A stretch of DNA of 64,000 nucleotides from Petrotoga mobilis SJ95 (GCF_000018605.1 NC_010003.1:1464501-1528500), one strand, 5' to 3'; shown: positions 24,736 through 34,620, counted from the stretch's first letter. Numbers and translations: made by a program. Notes: a model not told the origin generated them from the letters alone.

Positions 24736-25719
24736 TTGAAAAAAACTTTTTTGATATTTTTGTATATACTAATATTTTCTGTTTTTTCCATTTCTCAACT
24801 ATTTCAGCCACCTATAAAAAACTCATACATAACAGCTTCCTTTGGTGAATACAGAGATACTGGCGTGGATCCGCATTTTCATTTAGGAGTAGATTTTTCT
24901 ACTTTTAACAGAAAGGGAGAGACTGTTTATGCGGCAGCTGAAGGTTCTCTATATAAGATATGGCTAAATGATCCTCTCTACGGTAATGCAATATTTTTAT
25001 ACCATGAAGACTCCGATTTAATTAGTGGTTATGCCCACTTAAGTGTTTTCTCTGATAAAATATCTAAATATACCCAATTAGTTCAAAACGAGTTTGGAAA
25101 TCAAAAGATAGAAATTATATTTCCTAAAGATGAAATTCCAATAAACTTAAATGAGATTATAGCCTATTCAGGAGATACAGGGGAAGCTATTGCTCCACAC
25201 CTACATTTTGAGGTTTTAAAACAAACCGGAGATGAATTCGTCAATTACGATCCCCTTGAGTTTTTAGAATATCATGAACAAAGGGATAAATCTTTGGAAT
25301 TAATGAACATTAGATCCAATAATAAGTATTTTGAGGTTACAGAAAATGGAGAAACCGTTGTAGAGTACACAGGTAACTACCCCCGGATAGACATTAGAGT
25401 AAGAGAAAAATTAGGAAATAACTCCACTATTCTTCCTAAAAAAGTATCGATGTATATCAATGGGATTTTAACTTATAAGTTGGATTTTAGTCAGATCAAA
25501 GAATCCGAAATATATAAAGCCGATGCTGTATTTGGATATGGTTCTACATCTTCCATATATTGGTTGAAAATGTACTCTGATGAATATTTATCTCCAATAG
25601 TTATCAATGACTTTTCTGCATTTTCATATGGAACATCTACGACATTAAATGGAGAAATCGTTTTAGAAGACATATGGGGTAACGAAAAAGTTTATAAATT
25701 GAAATTCATAAAGCCATAG
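24736..25719 (+). CDS. Secreted M23-family metallopeptidase
   Basis: Likely cuts peptide bonds in the cell wall or acts as a scaffold for wall amidases. From the TTG at 24736 (GGAGGG upstream) it has 327 residues and a signal peptide (KKTFLIFLYILIFSVFSIS). The zinc site is present: HFHLGVDFS (47-55), and HLHFE in APHLHFEVL near 155; GYAHLSVFS lies between. The C-terminal 150 residues are beta-rich and unassigned. A longer reading frame to 24643 would pass through the hfq terminator and is rejected. An AT-rich gap with the metK promoter follows. Confidence 0.85.
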   Translation: MKKTFLIFLYILIFSVFSISQLFQPPIKNSYITASFGEYRDTGVDPHFHLGVDFSTFNRKGETVYAAAEGSLYKIWLNDPLYGNAIFLYHEDSDLISGYAHLSVFSDKISKYTQLVQNEFGNQKIEIIFPKDEIPINLNEIIAYSGDTGEAIAPHLHFEVLKQTGDEFVNYDPLEFLEYHEQRDKSLELMNIRSNNKYFEVTENGETVVEYTGNYPRIDIRVREKLGNNSTILPKKVSMYINGILTYKLDFSQIKESEIYKADAVFGYGSTSSIYWLKMYSDEYLSPIVINDFSAFSYGTSTTLNGEIVLEDIWGNEKVYKLKFIKP

Positions 25720-25769
25720 GAAATGTTAATTCTATTTCTAAAATTTAACAATGTAAGAATTTTATTCAC

Positions 25770-25797
25770 TTGAGAAATTTGATTTTTTTGATATAAT
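25770..25797 (+). promoter_or_regulatory. Sigma-A type promoter for metK
   Basis: TTGAGA (25770-25775), a 16-bp spacer, and TATAAT (25792-25797), about 70 bp upstream of the metK start. The leader between it and metK shows no SAM riboswitch features that I can recognise. Confidence 0.65.
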
Positions 25798-25867
25798 ATA
25801 GCTCGTGGAATTCTAAAGATAATCTGTAATTCGTCGAAAAACTCGAAGAAATTAAGGAGGCTAAAAA

Positions 25868-27073
25868 GTGAAAAAAATGCTCTTTACCAGTGAAAGTGTA
25901 ACTGAAGGTCACCCAGATAAAATCTGTGATCAAATTTCTGATACTATACTTGATGCTATACTGGAAAAAGAACCTGAAGAAAATAAGATGAATGCCCGAT
26001 GTGCTGTGGAAACTTTGGTGACAAGGGGGCTAGTTGTAGTTACAGGTGAAGTTAGAACCTCAGCATATATAGATGTTCCAACGCTTGTCAGGAATACTAT
26101 TTTAGATATAGGTTATAACAGAGCTAAATTTGGATTTGATGGCGAAACATGCGCTGTAATTACTTCTATTGAAGAGCAATCACCTGATATAGCCCTGGGG
26201 GTTGACAGATCCTTCGAAGTTAAATCAAAAGAAAAGGAAGATCCTTTTGAGAAGATTGGAGCAGGAGACCAGGGCATTATGTTCGGATATGCCACAAACG
26301 AAACGGATGCTTATATGCCTTTACCCATTCTCTTAGCTCACAGACTTGCAAAAAGATTGGCTGATGTTCGAAAATCGAACACCTTGGATTTTTTAAGGCC
26401 CGATGGTAAAACCCAAGTAACGGTAGAATACGATGAAAATAATAACCCGGTGGGCGTTGAAACTGTACTTATTTCTGCTCAGCATTCTCCTGATATAAGT
26501 AGACAAGAGCTAGAAGAGGCAATAAAAGAACATGTAATAACCCCGGTGATACCCGAAAATCTTGTTACAAAAGACACAAAAATTCTTGTCAATCCTACAG
26601 GAAGATTTGTGATTGGAGGTCCTCAAGCTGATACAGGTCTCACAGGAAGGAAGATAATCGTTGATACATATGGTGGCTGGGCACCACACGGTGGAGGAGC
26701 CTTTTCAGGAAAAGATCCTACCAAAGTAGATAGATCCGCTACTTATATGGCAAGATATGTAGCCAAAAATTTGGTTGCAAGTGGTGCTGCAGATGAAGTT
26801 TTAATTCAACTGTCTTACGCCATTGGTGTTGCTCAACCTGTTTCAATAAATATTGACACAAAAGGTACTGCAAAAGTGGACGAAGAAAAGATATATAAAG
26901 TTGTAAAAGAGATTTTTGATTTTAGGCCTGCCGCTATAATTAGTAACTTGAATCTTTTACAACCTATTTACCAAAAGACTGCTGCTTACGGACATTTCGG
27001 GAGAAAAGATGTAGAATTTCCCTGGGAGAGATTGGATAAAGTTAAGGAATTGAAAGCAGCATTAGGTTTGTAA
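25868..27073 (+). CDS. metK: S-adenosylmethionine synthetase
   Basis: Makes S-adenosylmethionine from methionine and ATP. The 401 residues contain [18 protein letters not shown] near the start, [15 protein letters not shown] (about 132-146), and the P-loop-like [16 protein letters not shown] near 276-291. GTG at 25868 with AAGGAGG 7 nt upstream; the ATG at 25877 is a weaker alternative. SAM made here is used by several proteins in this window: SpeD, TrmB, RlmH, the RsmJ-like enzyme, the SAM hydrolase-like protein and the radical SAM protein. Confidence 0.98.
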   Translation: MKKMLFTSESVTEGHPDKICDQISDTILDAILEKEPEENKMNARCAVETLVTRGLVVVTGEVRTSAYIDVPTLVRNTILDIGYNRAKFGFDGETCAVITSIEEQSPDIALGVDRSFEVKSKEKEDPFEKIGAGDQGIMFGYATNETDAYMPLPILLAHRLAKRLADVRKSNTLDFLRPDGKTQVTVEYDENNNPVGVETVLISAQHSPDISRQELEEAIKEHVITPVIPENLVTKDTKILVNPTGRFVIGGPQADTGLTGRKIIVDTYGGWAPHGGGAFSGKDPTKVDRSATYMARYVAKNLVASGAADEVLIQLSYAIGVAQPVSINIDTKGTAKVDEEKIYKVVKEIFDFRPAAIISNLNLLQPIYQKTAAYGHFGRKDVEFPWERLDKVKELKAALGL

Positions 27074-27150
27074 TTTACTAAAAGGCAAAAGATTTTGATT
27101 TTAAAAGGGTTACAGGACGAAAAATAAAAGTTGAGGAGGTATTTAAAAAA

Positions 27151-27453
27151 TTGCCAAATAAAAAATCAGCAGAAAAAAGGGTTAGACAATCAGAACAAAG
27201 AAGACAAAAAAATCGTGGATATCAAAAGAGGATCAAGGAAATTTCTAAGGAAATAGACAAGAAAATACATGAAAATGCCGAAAGAGAAGAATTGATGCAG
27301 TTATTAAGCAAGTCTTTTAAAATTATTGACACTGCGAAATCACATGGTGCTGTACATAAAAACTACGCAGCAAGGAAAAAATCGAAATTACATTTAAAGG
27401 TTAAAAAATATTTAGGCGAAATGGCACCAGAAAGTTCACCAGTAAACGAGTGA
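27151..27453 (+). CDS. rpsT: 30S ribosomal protein S20
   Basis: A primary 16S rRNA-binding protein of the small subunit. The 100 residues are rich in Lys and Arg with long helices, beginning NKKSAEKRVRQSEQRR and ending with HKNYAARKKSKLHLKVKK, both typical of S20. TTG start at 27151 with GAGGAGG 11 nt upstream. It stands alone between metK and trmB. Confidence 0.95.
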   Translation: MPNKKSAEKRVRQSEQRRQKNRGYQKRIKEISKEIDKKIHENAEREELMQLLSKSFKIIDTAKSHGAVHKNYAARKKSKLHLKVKKYLGEMAPESSPVNE

Positions 27454-27463
27454 TCCATAAATT

Positions 27464-27493
27464 TTATAATCAAAAAGATTATAACCCCCTTTT
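27464..27493 (+). terminator. Possible weak terminator after rpsT
   Basis: TTATAATC (27464-27471) and GATTATAA (27477-27484) form a perfect 8-bp stem with an AAAAA loop, followed by CCCCC and TTTTTT. The stem is AT-rich, so its stability is low and termination may be partial. Confidence 0.35.
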
Positions 27494-27511
27494 TTGGGAG
27501 GTATTGAAATT

Positions 27512-28456
27512 TTGAATTCGTATTCTTTTTTACAAAAGTCTCAAATAAATACAAAAGATGTAAAAAGTTATCCTATCGAATGGAATAAGGTTTTTGGAAA
27601 CAGTAATAAGTTAATAGTTGAAATTGGATTCGGTGGTGGAGAGTTTTTAGTAAATTTAGCTAAAGAGAACAACAAGTATAATTATATAGGAATAGAAACA
27701 TCCCTAACTTCTTGTAGCAAAATAAAAAGCAAAATCTTTCAAAATAATTTAAACAACATACAAATAATTCTTGAAGATGCAAAATTCGCTCTTAGGGAAT
27801 TTTTTTGTGATAACTCTGTTAATAAAGTAATAGTTAATTTCCCATGCCCATGGCCAAAAAGCAAACATTCAAAAAACCGTCTTTTTGACGAAAAATTCAT
27901 AGACACATTATCGTCGGTATTAGAAGTAGATGGTGAATTAACTTTAACAACCGACGATTTTGTCTATGCTTCTGACGTTGAAGAAAAATTCACAAGCAAC
28001 GGATGCTTTGAAGTAAAAAATATTGCCGAAGTTCAGCAATTGCCTTTCAAAACTAGATATGAAAAAAAATGGGAAAGTGAAGGTAGAAAAAAGTATTTAT
28101 TAATAGCACGAAAAAGGTTCAAAAAAAACATAAAAAGATTGCTAGAAGGGGAATTAGATTTGCCTCATGAGAAAATTAAGAAAGTAGATTTTGATAAATT
28201 ACAATCTCTGGTTGGACTAAAAAAATCCATTAGTAACATGGTTATAGTTATAAAAGATGTATACACTAAAATAGATGGTTTGGAATATTTAGTGAAGGTT
28301 TATTCTGAAGACGAGGGGTATATTCAAAGTTACTTTGTGAATGTCATCAGAATGAGAGAAGGATGGTTAGTAAAACTAGACGATATAGCAAAAGCTTACA
28401 GAACCCCTTCTGTTAAAGAAGCTGTGAATACAATCGCCAAGGAGCTGGAAAATTAA
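27512..28456 (+). CDS. trmB: tRNA (guanine-N7)-methyltransferase with C-terminal extension
   Basis: Methylates G46 of tRNA. Motifs: [18 protein letters not shown] (SAM site), [21 protein letters not shown] and [10 protein letters not shown]. The TTG at 27512 is preferred, with GGGAGG at 27496-27501; the TTG at 27494 overlaps the binding site. At about 314 residues it is roughly 100 longer than common TrmB. The extra part (after [14 protein letters not shown]) carries a separate alpha/beta region of unknown role; Thermotoga TrmB is also known to be long. It shares one base with gpsA (TAATG). Confidence 0.93.
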
Positions 28457-29460
28457 TGCCTCATATAACGGTTTTGGGTGCGGGTAGTTGGGGAACCGCT
28501 ATATCGAAGCATTTAGTCGATAATGATCAAAAAGTAACAATTTGGGATAGGAACAAAAAACTCCTACAAGAAATAAAAGAAGGACGCAATTCCCGATATT
28601 TGCCTACCCTAAAACTTCCATCAAATGATATTAATGTTGAAGGGGATATAAATGAAAGCTTAACTAATGCACAAATTGTTATTTTAGCCGTCCCTGTTCA
28701 ACATATATCAGAGGTATTAAGCAAAATTCACAAGAGCTCTCTTACAAATAAAGAGGTTATTTTTGTCAATCTATCAAAAGGTATAGAAATTAACAACCGA
28801 AAAATACCAAGTAAAATTTTTGAGGAATACCTATCAGGATTTAATTATTGTACTCTTAGCGGTCCAAGTCATGCGGAAGAAGTAGCAGAAAATGTACCTA
28901 CATCAGTTGTAATTGGTGGTATAGATGATCAGGTCAACAAATATATACAGGAAATTTTTAGCAGTGAAACTTTTAGGGTGTATACTAACAATGATTTGAT
29001 AGGAGTAGAAATCAGTGGTGCTATAAAAAATATATATGCAATAGGTGCGGGTATAATAGATGGATTTGGGAAATGGGATAACACAAAAGCTGCCCTAATT
29101 ACCCGATCTTTGGTTGAAATTATTAGGTATGGAACGTATTATGGAGGAAAGAAAGAAACGTTCATGGGGTTAGCGGGAATTGGAGATCTTGTTGTAACAT
29201 GCACTAGCTCACATAGCAGGAATCGGTACGTTGGAGAAATGCTTTCAAAAGGTATGAGTCTAAAAACAATATTGGAACAGATGGTTATGGTAGCGGAAGG
29301 CGTTTACACGGCTAAAGCTGTGTATAACGACGCAAAGGAAAAAGAAATTGAAATGCCCATAGCTTCGAAAATATATCAAGTATTATATGAAGGTGTAGAT
29401 CCTAAAACGGCTATTTACGAATTAATGACGAGGGATTTGAAATCTGAATTTTTTAATTGA
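28456..29460 (+). CDS. gpsA: Glycerol-3-phosphate dehydrogenase [NAD(P)+]
   Basis: Reduces dihydroxyacetone phosphate to sn-glycerol 3-phosphate, the backbone of phospholipids. The 334 residues have the Rossmann motif [11 protein letters not shown] (5-15), the [12 protein letters not shown] stretch, [19 protein letters not shown] with the catalytic Lys (K in AIKNIYA), and [17 protein letters not shown] at 28456 overlaps the trmB stop. It is preceded by no other lipid genes. Confidence 0.97.
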
Positions 29461-29465
29461 AAGAT

Positions 29466-29478
29466 ATTATGGTATAAT
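29466..29478 (+). promoter_or_regulatory. Possible -10 element upstream of the coiled-coil gene
   Basis: TATAAT at 29473-29478 lies 42 bp before the start of the next gene. The bases 17 bp upstream are only a T-run (29449-29454), so a -35 box is poor. Called on the -10 hexamer alone. Confidence 0.4.
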
Positions 29479-29519
29479 TAAATATGAAAGTTAAATTTTA
29501 AGTTTAAGGAGGCATTCGA

Positions 29520-29969
29520 ATGCAAGTTTCTTTGGATCAGCTTTTACAAGCATTAATGATACGTTTGGAAAGTTTAGAGATATCTTTAGAAGATTTAAAA
29601 TTTAGAACAAATGTGGCTTTGAGGTTAATTAAGAAAAATGACCTGTTGGATGAAGACAAGGTGAAAGAATCTGTGAAAGAAGAATTAAGTGCTTTAAATG
29701 AACTAAGTGAAGATAAGATGGATTTGAGCGATGAAAGAATTGAAGAGATCTCAAAAGGAATAGTACAATGGATCGATAATGACTTAGATAGTTTAAGGGA
29801 AAGAATGGCAGATTACCAAGAAAAAATGAAACAGCTACTTGAGCAAGAGGAAGCTGAAGGTAATATAAGTATAGCACCCCCAGAACTTTTGAACCAACTA
29901 GAAAGAGCAGGCATTGCAAAGAATCAAAAAGAAAAAGGTAAGAATAGAGGAAATATAATCATGCCCTAA
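29520..29969 (+). CDS. Small acidic coiled-coil protein, unknown function
   Basis: I do not recognise this 149-residue protein. It is acidic, without membrane segments or cysteines, and almost wholly helical: heptad-like runs in 10-60 and in 85-115 (LRERMADYQEKMKQLLEQEE), with a basic tail (KNQKEKGKNRGN). ATG at 29520 after AAGGAGGCATTCGA. It is followed by a strong bidirectional terminator, so it is probably transcribed alone or as the end of the gpsA unit. Confidence 0.75.
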   Translation: MQVSLDQLLQALMIRLESLEISLEDLKFRTNVALRLIKKNDLLDEDKVKESVKEELSALNELSEDKMDLSDERIEEISKGIVQWIDNDLDSLRERMADYQEKMKQLLEQEEAEGNISIAPPELLNQLERAGIAKNQKEKGKNRGNIIMP

Positions 29970-29990
29970 GGTTTGATTTTAAAAAATAAG

Positions 29991-30021
29991 AGCCGGTATC
30001 AGTTTACCGGCTTTTGTTTTT
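29991..30021. terminator. Bidirectional terminator between the coiled-coil gene and nth
   Basis: AGCCGGTA (29991-29998) and TACCGGCT (30005-30012) form a perfect 8-bp stem with a 6-nt loop. T-rich tracts follow on both strands: TTTGTTTTT to the right, TTATTTTTT to the left. The stop codon of the leftward nth gene (30004-30006) lies within the hairpin. Confidence 0.85.
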
Positions 30022-30636
30022 ATATATTTGTTTTGCAGGGCAGACTTCATTCAAAAAACATTCGTCGCACTTTGGAGAAATTGGCTTACAAATCTTTTGA
30101 CCAAAATTCACCATTGAACCATTCAGAGGTCCCCACAATTCAGACGGGATAATTTTTTTCAATTGTTCTTCAGTTTCTTCAGGTGTCTTTGTTTTCACCC
30201 AACCGAGTCTATTAGATATTCTATGTACGTGCGTGTCAACTGCAAGTGCTTCTTTACCAAAAGACACGTACAAAACTATATTAGCGGTTTTTCTTCCCAC
30301 TCCAGGAAGCTCAATCAACTCTTCTAATTCATCAGGTACTTTCCCATTATACTTTTCAATTAAAATTTTAGAAATATTAATAATTCTTTCTGATTTTTGT
30401 TTGTACATACCTGCTGGCTTGATTAGATCGTATAGGTCCTGCGGATTCAATTTAGAAATCTCAAAAACATTTGTGTAGCAAGAAAAAAGTGATTTAGAAG
30501 CTTTTTCAGTATTTTCATCTTTTGTTCTTTGAGAAAGCACCGTTTCAATTAAAACCTTAAAAGGATCCGTTTCAGAGTTACTACGTGGAAACATATTTAT
30601 GATCTTTTCTGCTTCTTTTTTTATATCTCTCTGCAT
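30004..30636 (-). CDS. nth: Endonuclease III
   Basis: A DNA glycosylase and AP lyase that removes oxidised pyrimidines. From the ATG at 30636 it has 210 residues. The helix-hairpin-helix LPGVGRKTANIVL contains the catalytic Lys, and VDTHVHRISNRLG the catalytic Asp. The C-terminal iron-sulfur motif has C-x6-C-x2-C-x5-C spacing (CKPISPKCDECFLNEVC). The in-frame ATG at 30654 is rejected because AAAGGAG lies between the two starts. The gene points away from the repeat array at 30704-31237. Confidence 0.95.
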   Translation of the reverse strand: MQRDIKKEAEKIINMFPRSNSETDPFKVLIETVLSQRTKDENTEKASKSLFSCYTNVFEISKLNPQDLYDLIKPAGMYKQKSERIINISKILIEKYNGKVPDELEELIELPGVGRKTANIVLYVSFGKEALAVDTHVHRISNRLGWVKTKTPEETEEQLKKIIPSELWGPLNGSMVNFGQKICKPISPKCDECFLNEVCPAKQIYKNKSR

Positions 30637-30703
30637 GTCTACTCCTTTTATCATAAAGTTTTTGGGAACTTTTTAAAAAGCCTGACAGCTTGGATCTTGT
30701 TTG

Positions 30704-30734
30704 TTTTAGCGCCCCTTCGCCCCGCTCCCCACCC
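30704..30734 (+). repeat. GC-rich 31-bp repeat module, identical copy
   Basis: Identical over 31 bases to 691-721, in the same orientation on the plus strand, 30 kb away. It is followed one base later by the first palindrome of the array, so the GC-rich module and the palindromes appear to be parts of one composite element. Confidence 0.85.
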
Positions 30735-30735
30735 G

Positions 30736-31118
30736 TTTTGCAGCCTTGTGCAAAAAGCTTTTTGCTGGTCTGTGCAAAATGGTCTCTTTTGTAATGTTTT
30801 TGAATAACTTTCCAAATTCTCATTTGCGAAGCAAATGATGTACGGGGATCTTAAGGGGTTTACCTTTTGCTGATTTGTGCAAAAATCTTTTTTAAGTTTG
30901 CCGCAGTGTGCAAACGATGTTTTTTTGCAGCTTTGTGCAAAATGGTTCTATATAATGCCTTAGAAACAATTTCCATATTCTCATTTACCCAGCATTTTGC
31001 AGGCTTATGCAAAACGCGTTGTTCATAATGCCTTTGAAATAATTTCCAAATTCTCATTTGCGAAGCAAATGATGCACGGGGATCTTAAGGGGTTTACCTT
31101 TTGCTGATTTGTGCAAAA
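30736..31118 (+). repeat. Array of seven 20-bp imperfect palindromes
   Basis: Copies at 30736-30755, 30760-30779, 30865-30884, 30896-30915, 30923-30942, 30995-31014 and 31099-31118, with the general form TTTTGC, 8 variable bases, TGCAAA and a final A or C. Two 19-bp hairpins, TCATTTGC-GAA-GCAAATGA, are at 30820-30838 and 31054-31072. A segment of about 90 bp (30801-30890) recurs at 31035-31125 with few changes, showing internal duplication; part of it (ATTCTCATTT) also occurs at 30976-30985. Spacing is irregular and spacers are similar rather than unique, so this is not CRISPR. The whole gap between nth and cinA (30637-31347) contains only such repeats and no supportable gene. Confidence 0.85.
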
Positions 31119-31140
31119 AATCTTTATTAAAATGAACTTT

Positions 31141-31237
31141 GGTTTTGGGGGTTTGGGTTTGGTGGTCTCCCAAACCATGCTTTTTAATTACTTCTTTACA
31201 TTTAAAAGGGTTCGGGGGTTTGGGGGCTTGCCCCCAA
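31141..31237 (+). repeat. G-rich segment with two hairpins upstream of cinA
   Basis: GGTTTGG (31156-31162) pairs with CCAAACC (31170-31176), and TTGGGGG (31220-31226) pairs with CCCCCAA (31231-31237) around a CTTG loop. Both are flanked by runs such as TTTTGGGGGTTTGGG, which is unusual in AT-rich DNA. The last hairpin ends about 110 bp before cinA. Confidence 0.6.
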
Positions 31238-31347
31238 TGTGTAATGATAGCACCAAAATATTAAAATTAGCAAATTGTGAAAATAAGAAAAAAATTGTGG
31301 TAAAATATATTGATTTAGTTTAGGTAAAACATATTGGAGTGACAAAA

Positions 31348-32559
31348 TTGAAGTCTTGTATAATTGCGACGGGTAATGAATTAACAGAAGGTATAATATT
31401 GGACAAAAACTCAAAATACCTAGCCGAAAGGCTCAAATCTGTTGGATATGATACTTTAAAAATAACGAATGTAAAAGATGATTTATCTTTGATAAAGTTA
31501 TCCATAGAAGAATCGTTAGAGATGTGTGATATAATATTTCTAACAGGTGGTTTGGGACCAACACAGGACGATTTGACAGTTCAAGCTGTTTCTGAAAGTT
31601 GTAATATAGATATTGTATTTAACGAAGAATTATTTGAGAAAATAAAAAAGTATTATTACAACAAAACCGGGAAATACTTAAGTATCCTAAAAAAACAAAG
31701 CTACGTTTTAAAAAATGCTGAGATACTACAAAATCCTGTAGGAAGTGCACCAGGACAAAAAGTTCATTTTAACGGTCACACTATTTATTTACTGCCAGGA
31801 CCTTATAATGAGATGAAAGCAATCTTTGATACGCATATATATGATGAATTAAAAAGTAATATGAAAAACGATCATGTAGAATATTCACTTTACTTTTATG
31901 GCTTAACAGAAGCTGAGTTAATGCAAGAAGTTTCAGTCATCTTGAAAAATTTTGATTACTCTACAAAAATAGAAGAATACATAGGTCCCAGTTTAAGAAT
32001 TAGAATGCAAAAAAATGACGATTTTGAACCCATATTAGAAAAGATATTGTCTCAATTTAGTAGGTATTTTATTGGTTTTAAAAGTTTAGAAATTACTTTA
32101 TTTGATGTATTAATGAAGTCTTCAAAAACACTTTCTTTTGCGGAGTCATGTACTGGAGGGATGCTTTCGGATACATTGGTATCCATTCCAGGTGCTTCTA
32201 ATGTGTTTAAAGGTTCATTGGTGACGTATTCTAATGAATCAAAAGTAAGATTATTGGACGTCAAAAAAGAAACCATAGAAAAATTTGGAGCTGTTAGCGA
32301 AGAAACCGTCAAAGAAATGGCATATGGTTTGAAGAAAATCATGGAAAGTGATATCTGTGTGTCTGTTAGTGGCATAGCAGGGCCAAGCTTAGGAAGTGAA
32401 CAAAAACCAGTTGGGACAGTTTGGTATGGTTTTCTCATTAACGAAGATTTTTTTGCCCTAAAAAATGTTTTTACAGGGGATAGGGATGAAATTCGAAAAA
32501 GAGCCACGTATTTTGCTTTTTGGAATATTTTAGATTTGGTTCGAAAACGATATCTTTAG
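31348..32559 (+). CDS. cinA: CinA-family protein with nicotinamide-nucleotide amidohydrolase domain
   Basis: The N-terminal half is a molybdopterin-binding-like (MoCF) domain (IIATGNELTEGIILDKNS, FLTGGLGPTQDD) that in related proteins hydrolyses ADP-ribose. The C-terminal half is the CinA/PncC domain (SFAESCTGGMLSDTLVSIPG, VSGIAGP), which deamidates NMN to recycle NAD. The TTG at 31348 is favoured, with GGAG at 31336-31339; the GTG at 31339 overlaps that site. About 403 residues, the normal two-domain length. cheA begins 39 bp downstream. Confidence 0.94.
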   Translation: MKSCIIATGNELTEGIILDKNSKYLAERLKSVGYDTLKITNVKDDLSLIKLSIEESLEMCDIIFLTGGLGPTQDDLTVQAVSESCNIDIVFNEELFEKIKKYYYNKTGKYLSILKKQSYVLKNAEILQNPVGSAPGQKVHFNGHTIYLLPGPYNEMKAIFDTHIYDELKSNMKNDHVEYSLYFYGLTEAELMQEVSVILKNFDYSTKIEEYIGPSLRIRMQKNDDFEPILEKILSQFSRYFIGFKSLEITLFDVLMKSSKTLSFAESCTGGMLSDTLVSIPGASNVFKGSLVTYSNESKVRLLDVKKETIEKFGAVSEETVKEMAYGLKKIMESDICVSVSGIAGPSLGSEQKPVGTVWYGFLINEDFFALKNVFTGDRDEIRKRATYFAFWNILDLVRKRYL

Positions 32560-32598
32560 AAAATAGTGTAGAATAGCTTGAAATAGGAGGGGATAGAA

Positions 32599-34620
32599 TT
32601 GTCGAATTACGATGTATATTTAAATGTTTTTTTAGAGGAATCTAAAGAAAATATTCAAGAACTTAACGACCTTCTACTTGAACTTGAAAAAGATAAAAGT
32701 AACTTAGAAATAATAAATAATATTTTCAGAGTAATCCATACCTTAAAGGGTATGGCAGGGACAATGGAGTTTGACACGTTGGCTAAATTTTCCCACAAAT
32801 TGGAAAATGTGTTAGATTCATTAAGAAATAAAAATATTGATTTAACTGATGATCTGATGGATTTTTTATTTAAAGCTTCGGATGCATTAGAAGAAAGTAT
32901 TTCAGATATAGAACAAGGTGGAAATGGCGGTATAGAAAAGTTGGAAAAACTTTTGGATAAAATTAACTCTTATGTGGAGTCAACAGGTTCGTCTAAATCG
33001 GCCAAGTATAAAGCAACCGGAAAAGAAGAAAATCTAGTCAAACAAAATAATGAAATATATTCTAAAATGGGCGAAGAAACTAAAGAGCTTTTAGAGAATG
33101 TTTTTAAAAAAGCCAAAGAAAATAATCTGAACTTTTTAATTTTGAAGGTTATTTTAGAAGATGGCGTTCAGTTAAAGCAGGCAAGAGCTTACGCAATACA
33201 CCACAAATTAGAAGATAATGGCTGTGAGATAGTTTATACTTACCCCAGCGTCGAAGAGATAGAAAAAGAAAATTTTGATAAAGAGTTAATTTTTGGGATT
33301 GTTACCTCGAAAAGTATTGGAGAAATAGCAGAACTCGTTAATAAAGTTGCCGAAGTAGAATCAGTTTATGTGGATGAATTTTCAGCGAATAACCTTTTTG
33401 GATCAAAAGAAGAGAATAAAGATGAGGAAGAAGGGTCAAAAGAAGAGGGCATAGAGAATAACAAAAAAGAAGTTAAGCTTTCAAGAAGTATAAGAGTAGA
33501 TATAAATAAATTGGATGATTTGATGAATTTAATGGCAGAACTCGTTATAGCACGAAGTAGAATTATTGAAACTTTAAGTAAGTACGATGTAAAAGAAGTA
33601 GATGAAAGTTTAACTCAGCTTTCAAGAATAACCTTAGATCTTCAAAATGTTGTCATGAAAATTAGAATGGTTCCTGTCGCATTCGTCTTCAATCGGTTTC
33701 CAAGGCTTGTACGGGATCTTGCAAAAGAATTGGGTAAAAAAGTGAACTTTGTAATTCAAGGAGAAGAGACAGAATTAGATAGAACAGTTGTTGATGAAAT
33801 AGGAGAACCCTTAGTTCATTTATTAAGAAACTCTTTGGATCATGGTATTGAAGGTCCTCACGAACGATTAGCCAAAGGTAAACCTGAAACTGGGACTTTG
33901 AAGTTATCAGCCAGACATGAAGGAAATGGAGTTATCATAGAAGTCGAAGATGATGGGAAAGGGTTTGATGTAAATGAAATACTCCGAACAGCTATAAATA
34001 AGGGATTGATTAGTTCATCAGAAGCATCAAAATTAAGCGAAGAGGAGATATACAATTTTGTCTTTTTACCAGGTTTTTCTACTAAAACAGTTTCTACGGA
34101 ATTATCAGGTAGAGGGGTTGGAATGGATGTAGTTAAAAGTACAATAGAAAGTTTAAAGGGTAATATTTCTTTGGAAACAAAAAAAGGAAAAGGTACAAAG
34201 ATAAGTATAAGGTTACCTCTTACCTTAGCAATTATCGAAGCCCTTCTAATAACTGTAAATGAGCAAGTATATGCCATACCTATTGCTAACATTGATACAA
34301 CTCAAAGACTGAGTGATGGCGAGCTAAAAATTGTTCAAGGTCAAGAAGTTTTCCTTTTGCGAGGGGAAGTAATGCCTGTAGTACGTTTAAGAAAGTTATT
34401 TGGTTATGAAAAGAAAAAAGATTCTTCAAGTGAGTATATTATTATTGTCAAATTAGGGAACAAAAAATATGGTGTTGTTGTAGATAGATTATTAGGTCAA
34501 GACGATATAGTTATCAAATCCTTGGGATCTTTGCTGAAAGATGTTAAAGAATTTAGCGGTGGAGCAATTTTAGGAGATGGAAGAATTGCTCTAATATTAG
34601 ATGTAGCTTCTCTAATATAA
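32599..34620 (+). CDS. cheA: Chemotaxis histidine kinase CheA
   Basis: Senses receptor signals and phosphorylates CheY. Domains in order: HPt with the phosphorylated His47 ([13 protein letters not shown]), the P2 docking domain (about 155-265), an acidic Lys/Glu linker (near 270-295), the dimerisation helices ([19 protein letters not shown]), the ATPase domain with N box [13 protein letters not shown]1 VEDDGKGFD and G2 GRGVGMDVV, and the C-terminal CheW-like domain. There are 673 residues. TTG at 32599 after AGGAGGGGATAGAA. A 112-bp gap to cheW contains a repeat fragment. Confidence 0.98.
   Translation: MSNYDVYLNVFLEESKENIQELNDLLLELEKDKSNLEIINNIFRVIHTLKGMAGTMEFDTLAKFSHKLENVLDSLRNKNIDLTDDLMDFLFKASDALEESISDIEQGGNGGIEKLEKLLDKINSYVESTGSSKSAKYKATGKEENLVKQNNEIYSKMGEETKELLENVFKKAKENNLNFLILKVILEDGVQLKQARAYAIHHKLEDNGCEIVYTYPSVEEIEKENFDKELIFGIVTSKSIGEIAELVNKVAEVESVYVDEFSANNLFGSKEENKDEEEGSKEEGIENNKKEVKLSRSIRVDINKLDDLMNLMAELVIARSRIIETLSKYDVKEVDESLTQLSRITLDLQNVVMKIRMVPVAFVFNRFPRLVRDLAKELGKKVNFVIQGEETELDRTVVDEIGEPLVHLLRNSLDHGIEGPHERLAKGKPETGTLKLSARHEGNGVIIEVEDDGKGFDVNEILRTAINKGLISSSEASKLSEEEIYNFVFLPGFSTKTVSTELSGRGVGMDVVKSTIESLKGNISLETKKGKGTKISIRLPLTLAIIEALLITVNEQVYAIPIANIDTTQRLSDGELKIVQGQEVFLLRGEVMPVVRLRKLFGYEKKKDSSSEYIIIVKLGNKKYGVVVDRLLGQDDIVIKSLGSLLKDVKEFSGGAILGDGRIALILDVASLI

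Noticed and set aside
25720-25867. SAM riboswitch before metK
   Set aside because: The leader is short and AT-rich, with no helix pattern of SAM-I or SAM-II that I could identify.
30581-31057. Leftward reading frames in the nth-cinA gap
   Set aside because: They consist of repeat DNA (IWKxxQxHY-type duplications) and overlap nth; there is no ribosome binding site or conserved motif.
30736-31118. CRISPR-like array
   Set aside because: Repeats are imperfect palindromes with irregular spacing, and the spacers themselves are related to each other. No cas genes are present.
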